The notes under the pieces are model-generated. The model was not told the DNA's origin. It ran no database searches and worked only from the letters and a program-made list of their open reading frames with translations. Positions 7,598-15,478 of a DNA stretch of 64,000 nt are shown here, one piece after another. The DNA is from CBDCGS01 sp965216915. GTDB taxonomy: Bacteria > Pseudomonadota > Alphaproteobacteria > UBA828. The DNA lies in contig CBDCGS010000009.1 in the NCBI GenBank assembly GCA_965216915.1, positions 333,096 to 397,095 on the forward strand. Direction: 5' to 3'. Numbering within the stretch: the first letter of the stretch is position 1; every line of letters starts with the position of its first letter. A program made the position numbers and the translations under genes.

Positions 7598-9542
7598 CCT
7601 GCGCCGCCGCGCTCGGCTCGACGGTGGGCGCCGCGCTTGCGCGTCCCGGCCGTCCATGAACGTCGCGCAGGAACGATTGGAACATCAATAGCGCCCAGAG
7701 CGGCGCGCTGTGATTGCGCACGCCGGACTGATGCTGATCGACCAGCTCGCCGACGAAGCGCATGTCGAACAGCCCCGTGTCGCCGAGGACCTCGCTGCTC
7801 AGCGCCTCGCGCAAGGTTTCGCGCAAGGGTCCGCGGAACCAGCTCTCGAGCGGCACGGCAAAGCCCATCTTCTCGCGATACATGACCGCCGGGTCGACAT
7901 GCGGCTCCATCGCCTTCTTGAGAATGTATTTTCCCTCGCGCTTGCGAAGCTTGGCCGCGGCGGGGAGGGTGCCGGCCCATTCGACGAAGTGATGGTCGAG
8001 CAGCGGAACGCGAACCTCGAGCGAGTGCGCCATGCTCGCGCGATCGACCTTGGTCAGAATGTCACCCGGCAGATAGGTCTTGATGTCGGCGTACTGGACC
8101 TTGTCCAGGTAATGCGCGCTCGGCGCGTTATGCATGTGGGTCCGCAGCACCTCCGAGGCGTGGTAGTCGCCGAGCGCGCGGCGCATCTTGTCGGAGTAGA
8201 GCTGCTGGCGCAGGCCGTCCACCAGGATCGACACGCTGTGGAAATAGCCGCCCACGCTATCGCGGGCGATGCCCTGGAGCGTCGCCTTGGCGCGGAGCGG
8301 CCGCGGCGCCCAATCGAGCTTCGGATAGAGCGTGCCGGCGAGGCCGAACAGCGGGCCGCGGAGGGGCTGCGGAAGCCGGCGGCGCACCAGCTCCTCATAG
8401 TGGTGCCAGCGATAGCGCCGGTAGCCGGCGAACACCTCGTCGCCGCCGTCGCCCGAGAGCGCCACGGTCACCCGCTCGCGTGCGAGGCCGCACACGCGGT
8501 AGGTCGGCATCGCCGAGCTGTCGGCGAACGGCTCGTCGTAGATGCCGGCCAGCCGCTCCACCAGGTCGAAGGAATCCGCATCGACGCGCTGCACGTGGTG
8601 GCGCGTGCCGTAGCGCTTCGCGATCACCTCGGCGTAGCGCGATTCGTCGTAGGCGCCGTCGCTGAAGCTGATCGAGCAGGTGTTGACCGGATCGTCCGAC
8701 ACCGAGGCCATCATCGCGACCACGGCGCTCGAATCGACGCCGCCGGAAAGGAAGGCGCCGAGCGGCACCTCGGCGACCAGGCGAATGTCGACCGCCTCGC
8801 GCAGCCGCTCGACCAGCGCCTCGCACACCGCGCGCTCGTCGCCCATCGGCGCGGTGTCGAACGTGACATCCCAGTATTGGCGCGGCGGCGGCACCGGCGC
8901 GCCGCGTTGCACCGTCAGCGTGTGGCCGGGTGCAAGCTTGGCGATCCCGCCATAGATCGTTTTCGGGTCCGGCACGTAGCCGTAGGCGAAATAGTCCTCG
9001 ACGGCGCTCGGCTCGATGTCGCGCGGCGCTGCAGGGTGCGCGAGGATCGACTTGAGCTCCGAGCCGAAGAGAACCAGCCCGTCGGGCAGCACCGCGTAGT
9101 AGAGCGGCTTGATGCCGATGCGGTCGCGCGCCAGAAAGAGGGTCTTGCGCGTCTCGTCCCAGAGGCCGAAGGCGAACATGCCGCGGAAGCGCTCCACGCA
9201 GGCTTCGCCCCATTCTTCCCAGGCGTGGACGATCACCTCGGTGTCGCAGCGCGTCTTGAACTGATGGCCCGCCGCGATCAGCTCCTCCGCCAGGGCTTGG
9301 AAATTGTAGATCTCGCCGTTGTAGACGACCGCGACCGAACCATCTTCGTTGAACAGCGGTTGATGGCCCGAGGCCAGATCGATGATCGACAGCCGACGGT
9401 GGCCGAGGCCGACACCCGGTGCGATGTGAAGACCCGAATCATCGGGACCCCGGTGACGCTGGCTGTCGTTCATGTGCGCGAGCAGCTGCCCATCGATGGG
9501 CCGCGTGCCCCGCGCATCCATGATACCGACGATCCCACACAC
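7590..9542 (-). CDS. XrtA-associated amidotransferase, asparagine synthase (glutamine-hydrolysing) type
   Basis: A 650-residue AsnB-like protein. The glutaminase domain must start with Cys as residue 2 (CGIVGIMDARG); reading from GTG 9542 places it exactly there, with GGAGAA a few bases upstream, so I reject the longer in-frame start at 9608. N-terminal Ntn glutaminase domain about 2-200 (RGPDDSG, VYNGEIYN), then the ATP-pyrophosphatase synthetase domain with SGGVDSS at 266-272 and ALSGDGGDEVFAGYRRY. In exosortase A loci this family (amidotransferase 1) is thought to amidate a sugar acid of the exopolysaccharide. It is the fifth gene of the minus-strand operon, 16 bases after xrtA and overlapping the protease gene. 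Confidence 0.9.
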   Translation of the reverse strand: MCGIVGIMDARGTRPIDGQLLAHMNDSQRHRGPDDSGLHIAPGVGLGHRRLSIIDLASGHQPLFNEDGSVAVVYNGEIYNFQALAEELIAAGHQFKTRCDTEVIVHAWEEWGEACVERFRGMFAFGLWDETRKTLFLARDRIGIKPLYYAVLPDGLVLFGSELKSILAHPAAPRDIEPSAVEDYFAYGYVPDPKTIYGGIAKLAPGHTLTVQRGAPVPPPRQYWDVTFDTAPMGDERAVCEALVERLREAVDIRLVAEVPLGAFLSGGVDSSAVVAMMASVSDDPVNTCSISFSDGAYDESRYAEVIAKRYGTRHHVQRVDADSFDLVERLAGIYDEPFADSSAMPTYRVCGLARERVTVALSGDGGDEVFAGYRRYRWHHYEELVRRRLPQPLRGPLFGLAGTLYPKLDWAPRPLRAKATLQGIARDSVGGYFHSVSILVDGLRQQLYSDKMRRALGDYHASEVLRTHMHNAPSAHYLDKVQYADIKTYLPGDILTKVDRASMAHSLEVRVPLLDHHFVEWAGTLPAAAKLRKREGKYILKKAMEPHVDPAVMYREKMGFAVPLESWFRGPLRETLREALSSEVLGDTGLFDMRFVGELVDQHQSGVRNHSAPLWALLMFQSFLRDVHGRPGRASAAPTVEPSAAAQGA

Positions 9543-9558
9543 AGCTCTTCTCCGCGCG

Positions 9559-11118
9559 TTATTGCGTCGCCGCCGCATCCGGTCGGGCGAGGCGCGCCAA
9601 GGCGTCATCGAGCCCGCCGAGGGCGGTCATGAAGCGATCGAGATCCGCCACAGCGTCCGCCGGTTGGTCGCTGTAGGTGGTCGTCACCGCGATCACCGCG
9701 GCCGCTCGCTCGCCGCCGAGGATCTTCGTCCTGATCTGGCGAAGCTTCGCATCGATTTGACTTCCCGTGTGGCTGCCGTCGACCCAATACCAGTACCAGA
9801 CAAGCCGACCCGTCTCACCCCGCTTCATGCGCACCGTGCGGACCGCGAGCGGGGCATCGCCGAGGCTGGTCGCGTGCTCGCCGCGGCCGATCCCCGACCA
9901 GTTGTCGAAATCGGTGAGCTGATTGACCTCGCTCACAATCTCAGAATCTTGCCGCTGCGCAGCGACGAAGGCGACGACCAGCCGCACCCGGGCATCGCCG
10001 TCGTCGAAAGTCACGCTGGATTCAAGGTCCGCCGTCGGAAAGCGCGGCGACCAATCGGTGTCGTCAACCGCGACCGCGCGCCACGGCGCGGCGAGCGAGA
10101 CCGAAAGCGTGCCACGCACATCCGCGTGGGGCTCCGGGTGGATGGTGCTGGCATAGGCGCGTGCGCCGATCGCCAAGGCGAGCGCGGCGAGGCCGATCGT
10201 TCCGAGCGCGGCCGCGCTATAGCCCTTCGGCTCGCGCCCGGCGCGCAGCGTCAGCGGCGGCGTCAAGAGATCGGACCGTGTGCGCTCGCGGAATGCGACA
10301 CCCAGCGCGATGACCAGGAAGATCACGACGCTGAGGAAGACGAGCCCATAGATGATGTGATCGGCGCCGACCGCGATTTCCATGTCGGACATGTGCGCCA
10401 GCATGACGATGCCATAGGCCCGCAAGCCGTTCGCGATGATCGGCACCAAAATGGAAATGCCGACGAAGACGACGCGTCGCCAGATCTGTGTGTAGAAGAG
10501 GTAGGAGACCAAGAAGCCGAGCGCGATCGACGCCACCATGTAGCGCGCGCCCGAGCACGCCTCGGCGACGTGGAAGCGACCGGTTGGAATGTCGATCATC
10601 CAGCCATCGAGGAACACCGGAATCCCCGTGAGCTGGAGAAAGCGCACCACGAAATCGGCGGTCACCTCCTGCAGCGGCGCGATCATGAACTCGCCGAAGG
10701 GCACGCAGAAAAAGAGGAAGAGCAGGGGGTAGATGATCACCCGCGTCACGCGCGGCCCGAGCAGGGTGAACACGAGCCCCTGGATCATGGCGATCAGGGC
10801 GGCCTGCTTGACCAGCTGAACGCCGCCCGCATCGCCGATGAGCCAAAGGGCGGCGGCGCCGGCGAGCGGCAGGATGCCCCACGCCGTGACGCGCGGCTGA
10901 AGCTCGGCGAGGTTCGCGCGGCGATGCCAGATCATGAACAGCGCGATCGGGATGATCAGATAGCCGTGGCCATAGTGCGCCCCCTCCCAGGTGCGCACCG
11001 CCGTCCACGCGGTCTCCCAGAACGCGCCCAGGAGAATCAGAATGCCGCAGACCGTCGCAGCGGTCGCGAGCGGCCAGGCCCGGTTGGCCGTGAACCCGGT
11101 ATCGACGGACGCCGTCAT
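9559..11118 (-). CDS. xrtA: Exosortase A with C-terminal EpsI-like domain
   Basis: A 519-residue polytopic inner-membrane protein, the transpeptidase that sorts PEP-CTERM proteins. About eight hydrophobic segments fill residues 15-275. The catalytic triad is present: Cys188 in AEACSGARYM, Arg233 in NGLRAYGIV and His254 in GADHIIYG. From about residue 320 onward a soluble EpsI-type domain follows, the fusion normal for XrtA. ATG 11118 overlaps the stop of the upstream glycosyltransferase gene by four bases (ATGA), which decides the start over a longer frame from 11202. No PEP-CTERM substrate gene is visible in the window. Confidence 0.93.
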   Translation of the reverse strand: MTASVDTGFTANRAWPLATAATVCGILILLGAFWETAWTAVRTWEGAHYGHGYLIIPIALFMIWHRRANLAELQPRVTAWGILPLAGAAALWLIGDAGGVQLVKQAALIAMIQGLVFTLLGPRVTRVIIYPLLFLFFCVPFGEFMIAPLQEVTADFVVRFLQLTGIPVFLDGWMIDIPTGRFHVAEACSGARYMVASIALGFLVSYLFYTQIWRRVVFVGISILVPIIANGLRAYGIVMLAHMSDMEIAVGADHIIYGLVFLSVVIFLVIALGVAFRERTRSDLLTPPLTLRAGREPKGYSAAALGTIGLAALALAIGARAYASTIHPEPHADVRGTLSVSLAAPWRAVAVDDTDWSPRFPTADLESSVTFDDGDARVRLVVAFVAAQRQDSEIVSEVNQLTDFDNWSGIGRGEHATSLGDAPLAVRTVRMKRGETGRLVWYWYWVDGSHTGSQIDAKLRQIRTKILGGERAAAVIAVTTTYSDQPADAVADLDRFMTALGGLDDALARLARPDAAATQ

Positions 11119-12359
11119 TGCGCCGCTTCCGCGTAAGGCGGGTCGGCCGGTGGCTGCTCGCCCGCGAACAGCGCATCGAGGCGATCGAAGCTGCGTTCCC
11201 ACGCATAGCTGTTGATCACGCGCTCGCGCGCCCGCGCACCCATCCTCGCAGCGGCCTCCCGGTCAGCGAGAAGCGAGAGCACGGTCGTTGCGAACGACGC
11301 CGCGTCGCCCGCGACCGCGATATCTCGGTCGGCCTCAGCCTCGATGCCTTCGTGCGCATCCGGCGTCGCGACGACGGCCTTGGCCATCGCCATGCCCTCG
11401 AGCACCTTGTTTTGCACGCCGCGGCTGATGCGAAGCGGCGCCACGAACGCGGCGGCATGGGCGATGAACGGGCGCACATCCGGCACCCGCCCGGTGACCG
11501 TGACGCCGGGGAGCGCGGCCAGCGCGCTCACGGCGGCCGTTGGCTCGGCGCCGACGACGTAGAAGCGTGCGTCAGGGCGCTGCGCGCGAATGCGCGGCAG
11601 GATCGTCCGCGCCATCCACTCGGCGGCATCGATGTTCGGCCGGTAATTCATCATCCCAGTGAACACCAGCGTCTCCGCGTGCCCGTCGAACGGATCGGCA
11701 AGCGCAGGATCGGGCGCGAAAAACGAGAAGTCGACCCCGTTGTTGACATGATGGATCTTGTGCGCGCTTTCGGGTGCGAGTGTCCGAAAAAGCGCCGCTT
11801 CATCCGGCGAGACGAGAATGCTCGCATCGAACGCGCGCGCCACATCGCGCTCGTAGGAGAGCAGCGCACGGTGCTCCCGCCGATAGATCGCACTCTTGGG
11901 CCAGCGGCACGAGGCCGCATATTGCCGCCATTTGTCGGAGTCGACGTCGACGAAGTCCATGATGCGCCGGCATTTGGCGAGGTCGGCACCGGCGACGTAT
12001 TGGGCCATGGCCGAGGAGTAGACGAAGACCGCATCGAGTTCCGCGCGGCCGCACACACCTTTCACCCATGCTGCGAGGCCCGCGTCGCGGTAGTAGGGAA
12101 GCGAGAGCGGCGTGCGCGACAGCAACCCGCGCGTGCTTCGGAGCTTCGCGGACCCGGGGTGCAGGTCGGCGAAATGGGTCTCGGCACAAACCTCCTGCAG
12201 CGCCGATATGTGCTGATGATCGTCCGGATCGTCGATGAAGCAGCCGAGGTGAACCCGCCAATGTTTGGCGAGGTGCGCCAGAAAGTGCCACGAACGGATC
12301 TTGTCGCCCTTGTTCGGCGGGTAAGGAATGCGATGAGCGAGAAAGAGCAGCTCGCGCAC
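11115..12359 (-). CDS. XrtA/PEP-CTERM-system glycosyltransferase (TIGR03087 type, GT4-like)
   Basis: A 414-residue glycosyltransferase. The N-terminus LFLAHRIPYPPNKGDKIRS is the hallmark of this exosortase-associated family; the C-terminal half has the GT-B donor site (GTVTG-like turns, then PLRISRGVQNKVLEGMAMAK and VVATPDAHEGIEA). I chose GTG 12359 because GGAG sits six bases upstream and homologues begin at this point; ATG 12365 is directly abutting GGAG and less likely. It should add a sugar to the lipid-linked exopolysaccharide repeat at the cytoplasmic face. It lies 28 bases after the deacetylase gene and overlaps xrtA by four bases. Confidence 0.88.
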   Translation of the reverse strand: MRELLFLAHRIPYPPNKGDKIRSWHFLAHLAKHWRVHLGCFIDDPDDHQHISALQEVCAETHFADLHPGSAKLRSTRGLLSRTPLSLPYYRDAGLAAWVKGVCGRAELDAVFVYSSAMAQYVAGADLAKCRRIMDFVDVDSDKWRQYAASCRWPKSAIYRREHRALLSYERDVARAFDASILVSPDEAALFRTLAPESAHKIHHVNNGVDFSFFAPDPALADPFDGHAETLVFTGMMNYRPNIDAAEWMARTILPRIRAQRPDARFYVVGAEPTAAVSALAALPGVTVTGRVPDVRPFIAHAAAFVAPLRISRGVQNKVLEGMAMAKAVVATPDAHEGIEAEADRDIAVAGDAASFATTVLSLLADREAAARMGARARERVINSYAWERSFDRLDALFAGEQPPADPPYAEAAQ

Positions 12360-12387
12360 GATCATCTCCAGGGCGGTGTCGGATCCG

Positions 12388-13356
12388 TCAGCGGGGCGCG
12401 CGGATCTCAAACACGCGATCGATGCGATCCCAGGCGAGGTCGCGCACGAGGCGCTTGAGCCGCAATTCCATGCGGCCGAGACCGATGTAGTGACGCACGC
12501 GGGTCTTGAATGGGATCTGGGTGAAGCGTGGTTGATCGGGGTCGATTTCCCAGGGGTGGAAATAGAAGATGCATGGCTCGCCCTCACCGCGGTTGATCCG
12601 GCGCAGCGACCAGCGCGACAGACGATAGGGCAGGAGGCGGAAATAGCCGCCGCCGCCGCTCGGCAGGTTGTGTCCGAAAAGGCGCATCGTGCTGACCGGA
12701 AGCTCGGTCAAGTCTCCCGCACCCTCCGGACGGAACCGAAAGCGCGGTGCATCCGGGACGCCGTAATGGTCGTGGCGGATCGGGTAGATGCTCGAGCTGT
12801 AGCGGTGCCCTTCCTCCGCGAGGATCTCGAACGCCCAGTGCGCGCGCCGGTCGATGGAAAAGCTCGCGGCGCGGTAGCCCACGACCTCGGCGCCGCCGAT
12901 GTCCTCGAGCCGCTTCTTGGCCTCCCGCACGTCCGCGCGAAACACCTCGGGGGTCTGCCGAAACACCTGGACGTGCTCCAAGCCATGGCTCGCGAGCTCG
13001 TGGCCCGCCTCGACGATACGCCGCACCATCGCCGGGTATCGCTCCGCGACCCAGCCAAGCGTGAAGAACGTCGCACTGACGCGATTGTCGGCGAACAGGG
13101 CGAGGATCCGGTCGACATTGCCCTCGACGCGGCAGGGGTGGTCGTCCCAAGCAGCGCGGTCGACCCTGTCGGCAAACGCCGAGACCTGGAAATAGTCCTC
13201 GACGTCGACCGACATGGCGTTGACCAGCCGGCCGCGCGCGGCGGTGTCGCTCGAGGCGGCGTCCCGGCGCTGAGCCTCGTCCGTGCCGCCTCGGTCAGCG
13301 GTCTCCACGTCGACCACGCGGCGTTCGCGCGAGCTCAGCTCGGCGTTCGCGCTCAT
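12388..13356 (-). CDS. XrtA-system polysaccharide deacetylase (DUF3473 type)
   Basis: A 322-residue carbohydrate esterase family 4 protein. A low-complexity N-terminal 45 residues is followed by MSVDVEDYFQVSAF, with the catalytic Asp/metal-ligand pair at about 51-54. The zinc-binding HELASHGLEH has its histidines at 119, 124 and 128. The C-terminal part with FYFHPWEIDPDQPR is the DUF3473 extension typical of exosortase loci. ATG 13356 shares one base with the stop of the ATPase gene (TGATG), so the two are translationally coupled; a start at Met48 is possible. It would remove acetyl groups from exopolysaccharide amino sugars. A longer in-frame reading from 13737 is an artefact across the ATPase gene. 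Confidence 0.88.
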   Translation of the reverse strand: MSANAELSSRERRVVDVETADRGGTDEAQRRDAASSDTAARGRLVNAMSVDVEDYFQVSAFADRVDRAAWDDHPCRVEGNVDRILALFADNRVSATFFTLGWVAERYPAMVRRIVEAGHELASHGLEHVQVFRQTPEVFRADVREAKKRLEDIGGAEVVGYRAASFSIDRRAHWAFEILAEEGHRYSSSIYPIRHDHYGVPDAPRFRFRPEGAGDLTELPVSTMRLFGHNLPSGGGGYFRLLPYRLSRWSLRRINRGEGEPCIFYFHPWEIDPDQPRFTQIPFKTRVRHYIGLGRMELRLKRLVRDLAWDRIDRVFEIRAPR

Positions 13357-14450
13357 CAACTTTCGATCTTTTGGTCCTGGTCGAGCGAGCGTTCCAGGAA
13401 CCGGCGGAGGATGTCGTCCTGGGCCCGCACGAGCCGCTCCACCGCCTCGAGCCGCTGGGCCAATCGGTCGAGGTCGGACCCGTAGCCGCTCGGCGGATAG
13501 GGGGCCTGCGGCGGGGGGAAGCCGTTGCCCATCGCGGGGTGGCTCGATGGGTAGGCGGGCGGTGCGTGGGGGGCCGGCGCATAGGGCGGGGCGTGATGCG
13601 GTGCTGCATGCGCCTGCTGGGTCGGCGCCGACGTCGGGAGGCCTTCGCTTTGCATGTCGAGCGCAACCTCGCGCACCGCCGCGACATCGATCCGGTGCAG
13701 CTCCTCGAGATAGCCGAAGAGGAGCAGGCGGTCGCACAGGAGGTTGATCTTGCGCGGCACGCCGTTGGTGATCTCGAAGATCATGTGGAAGGACTCATCC
13801 GAGAACGTCGGATCGTCGGCCCATTCGACCCGCTTGAGGCGGTGCTCGATGTAATAGCGGGTCTCGTCGCAGTCCAATGGCTGCAAGTGGTAGGTCGCGA
13901 TCACGCGCTGGCGCAGCTGCTCGAGATCCGCGCTCGCGAGGGTGTGGCGGAACTGCGGCTGGCCGACCAGGAAGATCTGCAGCATCGAGCCTTCGTCGAC
14001 TTGGAAATTGGAAAGCATCCGCAGCTCCTCCAACGAGGATTGCGGCACGTTCTGAACCTCGTCCACGAAGAGCAGCGCGCGCTTCCCTTCCTTGTGGCAC
14101 TGCACCAGAAACTCTTCGATCCGGCGCAGCAGCGTGGCCTTGTTGGCGTCCTCCTGGTGAATCCCGAAGGACCCCGCGATGATGCGAAGGAAGTTCTCGG
14201 CCTCGAATTGCGTCGTCACGACCTTCGCCGTGACGCGATCGGGGCCCTGGATCTGGGAAAGCATGTGGTTGACGAGCGTCGTCTTGCCGGCACCGATCTC
14301 GCCGGTGATGACGATAAACCCTTCGCCTTGGCTCAAGCCGTAGGTCAGGTACGCCGCGGCCTTGCTATGAGGGCGGCTGTCGAAGAAGAACCGGTGATCC
14401 GGGGTCAGCTGGAATGGCAGGCCCCGGAGATTGTAGAAGTCGCTGTACAT
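13356..14450 (-). CDS. XrtA-system-associated ATPase (ExeA/GspA-like AAA, TIGR03015 type)
   Basis: A 364-residue AAA ATPase. It opens MYSDFYNLRGLPFQLTPD, the standard start of this family. Walker A is GEIGAGKTT (50-58) and Walker B ALLFVDEVQN (Asp130-Glu131); sensor-type IFLVGQP follows, and a winged-helix-like part with GVPRKINLLCDRLLLFG. The last 90 residues are a Pro/His/Ala-rich linker ending in an acidic/Arg helix (LDRLAQRLEAVERLVRAQD), likely a coiled coil. It is the first gene of the five- to six-gene XrtA operon and probably couples ATP use to polymer assembly or export; its precise role in these systems is not known. Confidence 0.88.
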   Translation of the reverse strand: MYSDFYNLRGLPFQLTPDHRFFFDSRPHSKAAAYLTYGLSQGEGFIVITGEIGAGKTTLVNHMLSQIQGPDRVTAKVVTTQFEAENFLRIIAGSFGIHQEDANKATLLRRIEEFLVQCHKEGKRALLFVDEVQNVPQSSLEELRMLSNFQVDEGSMLQIFLVGQPQFRHTLASADLEQLRQRVIATYHLQPLDCDETRYYIEHRLKRVEWADDPTFSDESFHMIFEITNGVPRKINLLCDRLLLFGYLEELHRIDVAAVREVALDMQSEGLPTSAPTQQAHAAPHHAPPYAPAPHAPPAYPSSHPAMGNGFPPPQAPYPPSGYGSDLDRLAQRLEAVERLVRAQDDILRRFLERSLDQDQKIES

Positions 14451-14725
14451 CGGCGCTCTGGGCGAGGGCGCACCGGATCATGACCAGTGCGTGGGACGTC
14501 TTGCCGCCCTATGTTCTCCCCTGGGTTTTTTACAATCTAACAAATGATTCCAACCGGGTATATCTGAGCGCCCGTTGCCGCAACCGCGGCGTCATTAATC
14601 TATTGTGACGCGCTTCTGCCCGACGACCGAGGTGTCAGGCGTGCCCGGTCGTGCCGTTGCGACGGGCGCTCACGCCAAATCGAATGCTGTCAGACGTCCT
14701 TCCACTTTCAGTCGCGGCGTTAACG
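14451..14725. promoter_or_regulatory. Upstream region of the XrtA operon
   Basis: About 275 bases without a gene. The part at 14521-14570 is markedly A/T-rich compared with its surroundings (GTTTTTTACAATCTAACAA), as expected of a promoter region for the minus-strand ATPase gene. An odd palindrome GTTGC-C-GCAAC lies at 14574-14584. I could not fit a convincing sigma-70 or sigma-54 hexamer pair. Confidence 0.4.
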
Positions 14726-14977
14726 TCACGCGCCGTTCGGTTCATCCGATCGGCGGAGGCGAACACCGAGCCCGCCGTCGTCGTCGAGAAACACGATGCC
14801 AGACCCCTCGAATGCCGTTCTGATCTTGCGCAAGGTCACCACGGTTCCCTGCACCGGACCGTCACGGCGTTCCAGCCTTTGCACCGTTGATATGTGAACT
14901 CCCGCTCGCTCGCCCAACTCTTTGGCAGACCATTTCAGCAGCCCGCGAGCAGCACGGATTTGCTCTGCAGTCAACAT
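14726..14977 (-). CDS. Small XRE-family HTH regulator
   Basis: An 83-residue protein read from ATG 14977 (MLTAEQIRAARGLLKWSAK). Residues 4-60 form a Cro/C1-type helix-turn-helix: AKELGERAGVHISTVQRLER covers helices 2 and 3. The C-terminus (RTAFEGSGIVFLDDDGGLGVRLRR) is the short tail common in alphaproteobacterial single-domain XRE proteins that follow this pattern. A longer frame from 15025 adds an unconvincing hydrophobic start. It lies between the outer-membrane barrel gene and the ATPase gene of the XrtA locus, on the same strand, a place where exosortase loci do not usually carry a regulator. Targets unknown. Confidence 0.75.
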   Translation of the reverse strand: MLTAEQIRAARGLLKWSAKELGERAGVHISTVQRLERRDGPVQGTVVTLRKIRTAFEGSGIVFLDDDGGLGVRLRRSDEPNGA

Positions 14978-15478
14978 CGTCAGCACCAACTTGCGACAAA
15001 TTCGTGCGACAATGCACCAAAACATGTGGATGAATGGTTAAGTTGAGCCCGATTAGCATTTTTTTGGTCGTTCGGCGTGTCGCTGCCGATCCAGCCTCTC
15101 TTTCGTTTCCCCTTGCCGTCACTATCAATCGTCGCGCCGGCGCGCGCTGTGACCACGGGCACACCCGTGTGATCCGACCAAATGTGCCGCGGTTCTCCCC
15201 CGCGTGACCAGGAACCTGGCGGTGCCCCTCCCCCCCGGTCGACAAGAGACGAACGCTCGACACGCCCTGCCCTCGGCCGCGGGCGAGCCGGTCTTCGGTC
15301 GGCCTGATTTTCCATCGGCAAAGATGAACGAATGCCGGTGACGTCGCGGATCGTCCGCGCATTACGATTTTGTGAACTTGCCGGCAGCGGCCAACCGCGG
15401 GAAGCCCGCTGCGCGTCTGGCCGATGGGAGATGTCTCTATGACACGGTCGACCGCCTTAGTCGGCGAGCGAACAGGCT
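14978..15478. other. Non-coding stretch of about 500 bases
   Basis: I find no credible gene here; the open frames present have no start signals or recognisable content. Visible structures are a 12-base palindrome CCAGGAACCTGG at 15208-15219 and a T-run at about 15059-15065. It may hold the promoter of the XRE gene. No RNA gene was recognised. Confidence 0.5.

Noticed and set aside
7710..9632. Open frame of about 640 codons opposite the amidotransferase gene
   Set aside because: Antisense artefact; the minus-strand reading has both AsnB domains and a proper GTG start.
14862..15362. Minus-strand frame of 166 codons over the XRE gene and upstream DNA
   Set aside because: Overlaps the XRE gene in another frame; no start signal, irregular composition and no domain.
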